Shown here: one piece after another, positions 36,431 through 47,139 of the stretch
How positions within the stretch are numbered: the first letter of the stretch is position 1
How the letters are laid out: the number at the start of each line of letters is the position of its first letter
NCBI GenBank assembly: GCA_036172665.1
Contig: CM069871.1
Coordinates: 57,906,713 to 57,970,712 of the forward strand
Length of the DNA stretch: 64,000 nucleotides
Direction of reading: 5' to 3'
Source: Prosopocoilus inquinatus
Taxonomy: Eukaryota > Arthropoda > Insecta > Coleoptera > Lucanidae
The notes under the pieces: generated by a model
Seen by the model: only the letters and a program-made list of their open reading frames with translations
Databases searched by the model: none
What the model was told of the DNA's origin: nothing
Made by a program: the position numbers and the translations under genes

Positions 36431-37804
36431 AAATAAAAAATTTAAAAAATTGGTTCCTACCGGTCATGAGACAGTAAGGCGCTCTAGAATTATTTCTTAG
36501 AGACTTCGACCATAATCTAATTGTAAATGTAACCGTTCTGGAGATATTTAACATTTTTTCTAAAATCTATCGTTTGCAGTCATTATTTTATTTATTTGAT
36601 TTATTTTTAACTCTCAAGTTTTTTTGGTACAGATAAAGTTGATACTGAGGCATGTTATATGTAGTTATTAAATATATATTTTTTTATCGTTACAGGGTGA
36701 TCAAGGTAATAAGAAAAATGACAGAAATGCTTTAATATCAGGCTCACCGTGTAACGATAAAAACACATTTAATAACGGCTTATAATAAGCTAAAGAGTTA
36801 ATTAGACATGCACCAAAAATCTATTTTTTTAGAGTTAAAAATACATAAAATTAAGAACAAATAAAACAACCGTTTTTAAATAAATGTTAAATATTCCCAG
36901 GATGGTTAAGTTTAGCCGTTGATCATGGTATACAAGAAAAATGTGTTTTATGGACGATCCAAATTTGACTTGCTATTTGAAATAAAAAAAATTGCATCCA
37001 GCACGTCTGTTTTGATTCATTCTGTTTAGATGTGAATAATCTTACTTTGTAGACTTCTAAAATTTAAAACAAAAATGTCATGAAACTTTTTTTTCTTCAG
37101 TACTTACCAACATATTTCCCGAGAACACACTGTGGGGACATCCTATGTAACATACTTTTCGGACACGGTGTATATCTTGCTATCACGTACTAGCAAGTGG
37201 TCGAATATTTTTTTTTAATAATTCCAGCTATTTTGCACAACAAAAAATAGTAATTTTTGGGATGATGTAACAAACAAAACGATCACTATAGGTAGAAGTG
37301 GCAGTCATAAGTTCTTCATTTATTTCAAAATCTTTTTCGTTATAAAAATTCTTTCTTTGTCCATTTCCCGTCGTTCACCTTCTTCTCGCCCTCTTCTTGT
37401 TTCTCTTTCCCTTCCGCTGATCTTTCTTAATTTTCTTTTCGTTTTTCTCTTCTTTCTTTTCACGTTCTTTACGTGTCTTACTTTTTAACTTCAAGATATC
37501 GACAAAATGCATATTTTTCATAATTTTCGAAGAAAAAAAAAACATTGTTTTCGAAAAATAATTTCAAAATTTACTGTTACTTTTTTGTCTTCTAGGCTTT
37601 CACTCCTTCTACTTACTCTATAATAGTTTTCCTTCTTTTCTTCTTTCCTTTCTCCCATTCTTTCTCCTTTCTTCTCACGCATTTTCTTTCCATTTTCCGA
37701 GAAGTATGTTAATTGATTCCTTACACCTACCCCTTCGAATCAGTTTAGAGGAAAATTTAACATCGTCCCCATGCAAAGCAATCACTCTTTCCCAAATATA
37801 TATA
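36431..37804. other. No gene recognised
   Basis: AT-rich DNA. Pyrimidine-rich sequence at about 37330-37700 (many TTCTTTCTTTTC words) resembles the complement of degraded LINE coding sequence, but no motif is readable. Confidence 0.35.
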
Positions 37805-39632
37805 CAGGTTGTCCACCGAGTGCCGCGGTTTTCTCTACCGTCTAAAGTATACAGGATTGAAAAGAAATTTAAACGAGCTGAGGTGTAACTTTATTTTCTA
37901 AAATTATTTTTGGCTATACAGAGTGTTCAGTAACTGGGAGCCATACCAAAGTTATATTTTTTTTAATGGAACACCCAGTATATTTTTATATATTTCGAAA
38001 GTACGCATAACGAGTAGATAATAACCAAAAGTTTCGGAAGTTTTATTTAAGAGTTTTTAAGACATTAATGATAGTGTATAAAAAATTGCTCTAATTTGAG
38101 CTCTTATAATTTGATTATTTATTTACATTTCATCGCGTATTTTTGTAGGTAGATAATACAATATCTTATCTACAGAAATTTCACACAATAGTTCAACCTG
38201 TTAGTTATTATGTTTACAGAGTATTGAGTTTTGAAAAAGTCAATTTTTCTCAAAATTTTCAAATGGAACACCTAGTATAGCTAAACTCTTGTGAAACACT
38301 GCCTTAATGAGCTTTCATAAAACGCCAAATGTTTCTGTCCAAACTGAACAAATCGCGAAACAGCAATTAGCCATTTCTTTTTTAAATTACAATATTGACG
38401 TTTTTTTAGCCTTTTCGACCGGTCCTTCTGTTTTATTTTGTCGATAAATTAACAAATATCAGTTAATTTAATTAATAAATTAGAAAATAACAAAATAATG
38501 TACAAATTAATAATAATAATAAATATTAAATTAGAAAATAACAGAAAACAATGAACAAATTAAGAATGACAAGGAACCATTGAATCTAGAAATTTTTATG
38601 TTAAATATTCAAATTGTTTTTTAGCTTCTTGTAAATACTTCTTACTTCTTGTAATCTTGACGCTAAAAAACAGTTTTGGTTGCTTTCTCCTATTAGGTGT
38701 GTCACGTCACGTAACTTTTCATTATTAAAATCCATTTTGTTAACACGAAAATAAGTATAAATTTGTAAAAGTAGTATGTCACTAATCTAAACAATTGTTC
38801 TGTCAATTAAAAATTCATGGCAACTGTTTTCCTATTTTCTGGCAAACGGCAACGTAATTATAAATTTTATTTTTTTTAATTATTTTAATAAAGTTTAAAT
38901 ATTTTCAAAGTAAAGGAAAATAGGAGTTAGTTTAATAGGAACATATTCAATTACTTTGAACACAAAATAAAACATTCATTTATTTATCGTCTAACTGAAA
39001 CAGAAGAACCGGACGGAAAGACTAAATAACGTTAATATTGAAAGAAAAAAAAATATTTTATTTCTGTCTCGCGATTTCTTCAGTTTAGACGAAAAGTTTT
39101 GGCGTTTTATGAAAGCTCATTAAAGCAGTGTTTCACAAGAGTTTTAGATATACAGGTGTCGCATTTGAAAATTTTGAGAAAAATTAACGTTTTCAAAACT
39201 CAACACCCTGTACACATAATAACTAATAGACTGAATATGTTGTGAAATTTCTGTAGATAAGATATTGTATTGTCTACCTACAAAAATTCACGATGAAATG
39301 TAAATAAATAATCAAACTATAAGAGCTCAAAGTAGAGCATTTTTTTACACTAAATCGTTAATATCTTACAAACTCTTAAATAGAACTTCCGAAATTTTTG
39401 GTTATTACCTACTGGTTATGCGTACTTTCGAAATATATAAAAATATACTGGGTACTCCACCATTTAAAAAAATATAACTTTGATATGGCTCCCAGTTACT
39501 GAACATCCTGTATAGCCAAAAATAATTTTAGACAATAGAGCTGACTGAGTTACACCTCAGCTCCTTTGAATTTTTTTTCTATCTTGTATACTTTAGACGG
39601 TAGAGAAAACCGCGGCACTCGGTGGACACCTG
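37805..39632. mobile_element. Foldback transposon, 1.8 kb (copy 2)
   Basis: Same family as 16739-18534. The left end is CAGGTTGTCCACCGAGTGCC and the right end is GGCACTCGGTGGACACCTG, flanked by TATA on both sides, consistent with TA target duplication. Arms of roughly 600 bp (about 37805-38450 and 38960-39632) enclose a ~500-bp loop. On the minus strand of the loop a 44-codon open frame starts MDFNNEKLRDVTHLIGESN. Copy 1 retains the same frame but has lost the stop and has many replacement changes. Confidence 0.85.
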
Positions 39633-40284
39633 TATATTTTTTTTGGGACCATTGCAGACGATTCGTTGTACTTCTCCTCCGCGAATCTCTTTAGGCAAAA
39701 CAATTTGCACTTAATGATAACGATTGATAAATTTGAGAGTGAATAAACAACATACAGTGTGACCACGGATACATTCACAAATTTCCACAGTTTTGAACTT
39801 TGAAAAAATTTCTGATAGGATTATTCATTTGATTGGATCAAGCAGACACAGAAATAGATCTGACGTATTCATCATTTCCGTTAATTCAAGAACAAGCAGG
39901 GATTAACTAAACGGCCGCGGCGTTTTGATATCTGAATCGTTTGTACCTCTTGTAACACCTATCCGTTGACATCTTGTAGATATAAAAAAAAATGTGAGCT
40001 TTAAGTTAAAATGAAATAGAAAAAAAAAAACAAAAAAAAAGAACTGAACAGAACAGAACTTAGACCTGCAGTCGTTTTAGATTTTAAGCTGTTCTTGCCG
40101 TCGTCGACCTTCTGGAATCTTCCTTTGTATACATACAGGGTCTTTTTGCAAAGTTGACTCGATGGAAACATAAATTAAGCAAATCGTTGCAATTTGTAAA
40201 TAATGTACGTTTGGTTTCAGACATGTCTTTAAAAGTGGAAGCTTTTAATTTCTCATTCACAATGTATTGTTATATTATAATCAG
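39633..40284. other. No gene recognised
   Basis: AT-rich spacer between the foldback element and the first orphan exon-like segment. Confidence 0.35.
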
Positions 40285-40383
40285 GCTTCAGAATTCAGCC
40301 CACTTAGTACGGACGAAGGGAATGTGTGCGAGTTACGAGTTCAGGTTTCTCCTTCGACGATTAAGCAATTTCAATGTCTTTAA
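40285..40383 (+). CDS. Orphan terminal-exon-like segment, unknown gene (1 of 3)
   Basis: After a plausible acceptor (TATTATAATCAG) a frame of 32 codons starts ASEFSPLSTDEGNVCELRVQ and ends at TAA 40381-40383. Composition is markedly less AT-rich than the flanks. The overlapping frame 40154-40411 is also open, so the choice of frame is uncertain. I do not recognise the peptide and find no upstream exon for it. It may be an alternative 3' exon of a gene outside the window or a false positive. Confidence 0.3.
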   Translation, partial: ASEFSPLSTDEGNVCELRVQVSPSTIKQFQCL

Positions 40384-41914
40384 TCGTCAAAGGGGTTTTC
40401 GCACATCCTAGAAAGGTAATAGAAGAATGTTTCTCTTTAAAAATATAAAAATGCTTGCGATAGTCGCTGTAAATCATGGCATACTTTAAATATTTAATTT
40501 CAAACCAAAAAAGCGCCTAAATTCGACATCGTATTGTTCTCGATGCAGCCAAAGGCAGCTAGATAAGGTATCTCCCTTCCAAATACTGCGGGCGGGGCTA
40601 GTACAGTCCGAGTATTAAATTTTCGTACTGATCGCGGAACAAGTGTGTTCATTTCTTTTCCCTGGTTATAAGGCAGTCACTACCATGTTACATTTCTCTC
40701 TTCTCTTCTACATCGAGCAAATAATAATAAATTGAGATTTTATCCTTTCTGGTATTCTTTGCACTACACTTATGATTTAAATTAACTTTCATTAATTACT
40801 GACTCCCCGAAACTTCTTCGACTAACTCCCTTTTAAATTACGAGCTCTTCTTTCTCTAATACTATCCGTGCAGTTTAGTACAAAGTGAATTTTCCCGTGT
40901 TATTCCAAGTAATCGAGTCCAAAGATCAACGTACCAAAATTGTCAAGGTCTCGCCAAATACATTTAATGTGCGAGCGCGCTAATTGCTTTAAATGTATTT
41001 TTTTTTAATAATAATTAGGTTGCATTTCGCAAGTAAGTTCAATCGACTTGGTGTCATTTGTCAGCGTGGAATTCCCTCTGTTAAAACACATAAATTTTGT
41101 ATGTTCGAAAGATCAGAAAAGAATTTGATCTGCACGCTAAACAAAGGTAGGCAAGTCATGCTAGGCAATTTCCGCGGCGATTATGTCGCATTGATGACCG
41201 TACTTTCGAAATGCTCACTATACAACTTTGTTAATTAGACCTAAAAACACGTGACCACATTTGGAAACATCGAAAAATTTTGTATCTAAATATGATCACG
41301 TTTGAAAACAATTTTTGTTTCGCCGTAGAAATCTCTAACATGATTTGCCCACTTCTGCTTAGCTTGTAGATCAAATTCCTTTACGATCTATGAAATATTT
41401 TTACAATTTTACTTTTTAATAGAAGGAATTCCATGCTGACGAAGGACATCAAGTCGACTGAACTCGTTTGCTCCTTTCGTTTCTGAATCCTCTTTATTTT
41501 CAAATTTAACTTATTTGTATTTAATTTTTAGCATGATATATTTTTCTTATAATTGATTTGATTGTATTATTTTCGCATAATTCAATAAGAACAAGATGAG
41601 TATGAGATGTATTTAATGAAACTGTCATAATCATTCGAATTGAAGATCGTGTTCTATATGAACGGCAGTCGGCTTTTGAAAATTTGAAAGAAAGAAAAAC
41701 AATTATCGACATGGATTTATAAACTGCACTATTTTTGATAAGTTGACGTTTGTACTTTGTATACTAGGTTACATACTTATTACGATAGAAGCGACTTGTG
41801 TGTAGTACAGTGATATCTGAGAATAATTATTTTCCTTGCCATTGTTGGGAAGCTCGCGTGAGCAGCCATAATTAATTAAAATTAAGTTGAGGATTTAAAT
41901 GTTTATCTTTGCAG

Positions 41915-41979
41915 GAGGAGATATTGATGCGCGCATGTTGATTGGCTCGATCGAGCGAGCGCATTTTTTTGTTAACTGA
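41915..41979 (+). CDS. Orphan terminal-exon-like segment, unknown gene (2 of 3)
   Basis: A strong acceptor (GTTTATCTTTGCAG) is followed, after two codon-completing bases, by GDIDARMLIGSIERAHFFVN (with a G before it) and TGA at 41977-41979. GC-richer than its surroundings. Not recognised. Entry phase differs from the neighbouring candidate at 42419, so the two cannot simply replace each other behind one donor. Confidence 0.35.
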
Positions 41980-42418
41980 CATTCGATTGTTTTTTAGTTG
42001 TATAGTATTTTTTTTTCTTAATGATGCATTTTATTATTAGTATTGTGAAACATAATCAAATTATAAAATACTTGCTTATATTAAGTATTGCTATGTATAA
42101 ATATCATGTGAATGAAATTGTACATTATATTTTTATAAATATATTTATTGTTTATAGGTCCCATCCTTAGTTTACGTTAGTGCTGCTTATTTATTTTATT
42201 ATCTACATCTATGTACAAGCTGTTTTTTCTAACATCACTCTGTAGAATTACTTATTTTATTTTAATGAAATAGATCATGTATAATACCGTCCACTAAAAC
42301 TGAAAATCATTAACGATTAACTATTTAGTCCCACACATCGCTGTTCTTATTTTTTGGTGGACATTTTTATGCAAAAAAAATATAATTATTTATTTTCACT
42401 TTATGTATATATTTTTAG

Positions 42419-42542
42419 AGGTACCTGTTTCTATGTTACTGTGAAGCCCGGTGTCATCGTTGACCATCGGCCGGATGCAGAGTCCTCCTTCGATAAGGCA
42501 GACCGCATCCCACCGAAAAACGATTTCATAATCCAGTGTTAG
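42419..42542 (+). CDS. Orphan terminal-exon-like segment, unknown gene (3 of 3)
   Basis: The acceptor TATATATTTTTAG precedes one codon-completing base. It is followed by 40 codons beginning GTCFYVTVKPGVIVDHRPDA and ending DFIIQC, with TAG at 42540-42542. Base composition and codon use are coding-like against a very AT-rich background. AATAAA at about 42671 would make a ~130-nt 3' UTR, so this looks like the last exon of a + strand gene. Its entry phase is compatible with the donor of the PWWP exon of the upstream gene. The distance (10 kb) and the lack of homology make that only a possibility. Confidence 0.45.
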
Positions 42543-44444
42543 GGTTATTCGTCATGTGCTGCAGACGGCACATGCAATAACTTTTTATGTCAGTTTCTGT
42601 ACATACATTGCATTAATTATAAACATTACTGTTTGGCCTGCTATGTTGTGGTTGAACATTTGCCCAGCCCAATAAATACTGGATTAATATAGAATGTTAT
42701 TTTTATTTATTTCTTTCCTTTATACAATATTTATCTCTTGAAAATTTTTCTTTCGTAGAATTCTAAGAAATATTTGAAGACAAGGCACTTTTTTAAATAA
42801 ACAATTGCATAATAATAATGGATGTGATTATTACATACACGGGGTGTCTCAAAACCTCTGTCTTTAAATGAAACTGTAAGTTCCTCATTACGTAAGAGAT
42901 TAATTCTTCAAATCTGAAATTTTTTGCCCAAAAATGAAACACTGACCTATTACAGGCGAGGGCAGTCCCTTTGTTTTGAAACCTCTGCTTGGTTTACGAC
43001 TTGTTTCAGCAATTTATTCCAATAAAAGCAATAAACCGCAATAAAACTTTTTATTTACGTTTAGAAAAACTCGGTCAAGGTCTTACTGTATACGAATATG
43101 AATCCGACTTGCGGACATCGACATATTTATTTGTATTTTCAACATGCGATAACTAAGAACGTTTGTTTCTTTGTATTAGGCAATAACAGTTATGTTAAAA
43201 ACGAATACCTAATCTTCGTTAGATTTTTGCTAAAGTAATTAAACATCTTCGTACTCTAGTTTTGTAACTGCGTTGAAAATGCGTGAAATTATTTTTTAAT
43301 TATCACACTAATAGCTGCAGAATAATTATTGCAAGAGCAGAAACTACTCTATTGTAAAATCAGAAAGCAAGAATTGGAGTATGAGTGCGATAAAAAATTT
43401 AAATAAATTAGATTGCCTGTACACACAATAATCTATGGGTTCCAAATAAGTGATTGAATAACTTCGCTAGTTCTCAATCGAATTATTTTATTAATTGTTT
43501 ACATTCCAACACAAAACACATGTTTTTTATAAGGATAATATTGAACCTGAATTTCAACGTCGGCTTAAACCAATAAAGACAAAAAAAAACTCTCCTAGTG
43601 CAGACTTTTATTTCGTCTTCTCGTCGTAGTTTTAATAAAGAAACAAATTTATTTTTGCTGTACAAATACAATAACTTTAGTAATCAACATTGTAAATTGG
43701 CAATTAACAAATTAATATGATGTAAGAATTTCCTCTTTCGATCGCCATGGGATTGAATTTTTTAATTTAATTGTTAAAGTACGGATTAGCACAAAACTAA
43801 TCATCAATTAATGCAAGACGCACAGAATATTTTAAACCATTAAGAACTTACCTAGTTACAAAATTTATCTGCTTTTAAAATTAACAAAAAAACACGATAC
43901 TTGACCTGCCTTAAGTACAATATCTGTGCATTAGGTCATGGTCTGCGTTTTTATGACTTTATGGCCCCGAACATCGGAGAATAGTTGAAAACCAAGCTCC
44001 GCCGGAACATTTAAGCTGCATTCAGCGACCCTCAAACAATTTCTATGAAAAAGTAAAATAATTTTTATCTGCTGACCAATGGTTGTATAACAAATGTTGC
44101 TTCTTTTCTTAACCACTATTTGTGGTTTCAATTAAAGACATAGGTTTAAAGACACGTTGTATTTGTAGACAAACACTTTTGCTATTTGAGAAATTATAGG
44201 TATCAGTTACAAAAAGCTTTTTTCAGATATTTAGTGAACAATAATATTACAAAAAAAAATACATAAGAATGAATCAATACATAATTGAATATAATAATAA
44301 TGTTTATTTTGTCCAACAATTACAGAAACCAATTACAGAGCAAAATGGTAAAGTTACAGAGAAAGAACCGAAAAATAATCTAAACTAAATAAACAATGTA
44401 AGCACAGAGGGATTGATTGAACATGATAATTTTATACGTGAGGT
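42543..44444. other. No gene recognised; putative poly(A) signal at ~42671
   Basis: AT-rich DNA. CACGGGGTGTCTCAAAACC (about 42839) resembles the edge of a dispersed repeat. No coding signal. Confidence 0.4.
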
Positions 44445-44784
44445 CAGCGTTGCCAACTCGAGTGAAATTTTCCTCTCCTAGGAAGTTTTAGGGGATGTCA
44501 CGCGGGCATTCTGGCAGTTCTGAGTTATTCAATCGCTTGTCAATTGTTCAGGCAGTGACAGCACAATAATGTAGAACAAAATACGACGAAAAGAAAAGCA
44601 ACAATAAATATGCCTTTTATTTTTGATGAAAACGAAACAAATTTATGGTCAACTGTTTATTTTGTTTACTTTTTAACTTTTCCTAAATTTTTGTTGGTAC
44701 ACAAACGAACAAAAAAGGAAATTGCATAATAAAATACCAAAATTATTTATAAAAAATAAAATTTAAAGAATGTTGGCAACACTG
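44445..44784. mobile_element. Possible 340-bp MITE with CAG(C/T)GTTGCCAAC ends
   Basis: The left end CAGCGTTGCCAAC and right end GTTGGCAACACTG form a 13-bp terminal inverted repeat with one mismatch. No matching 8-bp target duplication is visible. A similar terminal word also occurs near 35953. Confidence 0.5.
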
Positions 44785-46515
44785 ATATATCCTGACGAAA
44801 AAAAGGGAATCACAGGTGTGTGTGGTACGAGTTTGAGAAGAGGTCGGGAAGATGTTAAAAATAACGACTTGTATTTATCATGAATTTATTTATACAGACT
44901 TTATTAAAAATAAAGTTAATAACAAACAAGAACTTTACTGGTTAATTGGTTGCCAACTGTTTTCAAAACAGAAACGGTGACGGCAACAGTAAAATAAAAC
45001 AACACAAAATTGCATTGCTGAAAACATTTCAAAACGTTTCAAATGTAAAATTTTGGCAATTCGAAAACTCAAAAGAAATGGAGCAAATGCCAGCGAATTA
45101 GGTCTATTGCTGCCAACTAACTGTTGGGATGCAATAAATGAATCTATTTTAATTTCAATTGTCGTGGAACTTTGTTGATTTGAATTGAACAGAAAATCAG
45201 TCTGAACAAATTACAATAATTGGCTAACCGGTTTTATTTTTCCCCAAAGAAAGCACGAACGTGTAAATGTAAATTTGGTTAATTCAAAAACCATAAATAT
45301 TATTTTAAAAAATAGGATTGCCTCCGAATTTTGTAATTTAAAATCAAAACAAGCCGATATTGCTAAAAAGTAACTTCCAATTAATTTCTTGCAATACTAA
45401 ATTTACATATACAGGCTGTCCCTTAATACGACGTTAGTCGCTAAGTAATTTACCTTTTTTGTTCCTTATATTTTTTACATATGAACTTAAAAATTGAAAA
45501 TCGTAACCATATATTTTACATTAGTTATTTTTTGTTATAAAAGTAACGAAAAATAAATAGTTAATCGGCTACTTTATTTATTTTAAAAATATAAAGGTTT
45601 GCGTCTGCAATAATTCGATATAAGGTGATATAAAAAGTGATTAAATGATTCCAAGAAACAAATAAATTAATGCACCGCGCTGCAAGGAAGTTATTATTAA
45701 TATTCTAGTACTAAATATTTGAAATTCTTCAAACGCAAACCTTGTGACAATTGTTTTGACAATTCTCTTCATTTGGAAATTTTATTGAATTAATTGTTGA
45801 GCGAATTGGTACCTTGCCGCCATCTAGTTATGGGTAGCCTAAATTCATTAACTGTATTCTTTTCAAATATTCAAATCTCTCTTATCAATATGTAATATTT
45901 TAAATTTGATTTTCTTTTCTTTTAAATTTCCTAAAAATTATTTTCTCTTTTGGATTATCTGTTGGCACTTATTTGGATCGCAATTGCATCGCATTTGAAG
46001 TTTCCCGGAATTTTGCCAAATTTTCGAGCGCATCCGTTGATCGCAGGACCGGATCTTGATGAGAGATTCGCTTGAGGTGCTTGAGAGAGGCCATTTCGGC
46101 ATGCGAATTTTACTATTTAAAATTTGTGTTTATCGAAAATCATCTACCCTACCCTACACCCTTAAAAGCAAGGGTTTTTTGGAGGAGCCTTATAATTGTT
46201 TTTGGCGCAAAGAAATAATTTCATAATGGGCAAATTATTTAATCGTGGAACGATTCTAATTTAGAATCTCCCTCCCTTTTTTTTCTTCTGAGATTTAATT
46301 CGGATGGGCCGTATGACCGCCCTTTGAATTTACCAATATACCATACCATCCCGTTTTCTTCAAGTCAGTACCGGTGAGAAGTGCTACCGCTATTTTTTTG
46401 GTTGGGCCAGGATCCCTAGGCTGGTGGTTCAACATCTTCACCGCTGAACACGTCGAATCTTCGGACGCCGTGTCGCAGGTTTTTATGACCCAACTTTAAC
46501 GCAAATTTAAGAATT
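44785..46515. other. No gene recognised
   Basis: AT-rich DNA. GC-richer stretches at about 46000-46110 and 46320-46490 may be remnants of a retroelement linked to the palindrome that follows, but no motif is readable. Confidence 0.35.
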
Positions 46516-46863
46516 TATATATATATATATATATATATGCTGTAGTATTCTTCCGGGTAGTCCTCCGCGTTGAGTTCTCTAAAGAACTATTTGTCTTCTG
46601 ACAACGTTTCGGCAAGGTCTCACTTGCCATCTTCAGGTCTTCGCTGCTGCTTGCCTGCTTCTGCTCCTCGTCGTTACTCGAGTCACTGTGACTCGAGTAA
46701 CGACGAGGAGCAGAAGCAGGCAAGCAGCAGCGAAGACCTGAAGATGGCAAGTGAGACCTTGCCGAAACGTTGTCAGAAGACAAATAGTTCTTTAGAGAAC
46801 TCAACGCGGAGGACTACCCGGAAGAATACTACAGCATTCAACACCCGCGGAAGCCTACGGATT

Positions 46864-46893
<30 letters not shown>
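46516..46893. repeat. Perfect palindrome (148-bp arms) between (AT)n tracts
   Basis: The left arm 46539-46686 and right arm 46688-46835 appear to be exact reverse complements around a single central base at 46687. (AT)n tracts lie at about 46516-46538 on the left and 46867-46893 on the right. Between the right arm and its AT tract is a non-palindromic tail that includes CAACACCCGCGGAAGCC. Each arm contains CTGAAGA, a 6-bp stem GGCAAG/CTTGCC, then GAAAC (46738-46768 on +). Large arms next to TA microsatellites are seen in Penelope-like and related retroelements; that assignment is an inference. Confidence 0.85.
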
Positions 46894-46894
<1 letters not shown>

Positions 46895-47139
46895 TTCTTT
46901 TGTAACTTAAATTTTTTTGGTATCTCAAATTATTCAAATTTCATTCAATTTCATTAAATTTACTTAATTTCTTTATTAATTATTACATTATAACTATTAA
47001 TATTAACTTTCAATTTCATATAAATATTATTTACCTATATTATAATAATAATAATAATAATAGTATTTATTTCAAAACAACTGAACAAAAAAAAACAGTA
47101 AAGGTTTGAAAACGTCCAAACGTTGATTAAGAAAAATGT

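Noticed and set aside
44437..44792. 8-bp target duplication around the 340-bp MITE-like segment
   Set aside because: The flanking 8-mers CGTGAGGT and ATATATCC do not match, so hAT assignment is not supported.
46496..46905. Two 100-codon ORFs with the same S/E/K-rich peptide on opposite strands
   Set aside because: They arise only because the region is a perfect palindrome; the poly(IY) tail is translated (AT)n.
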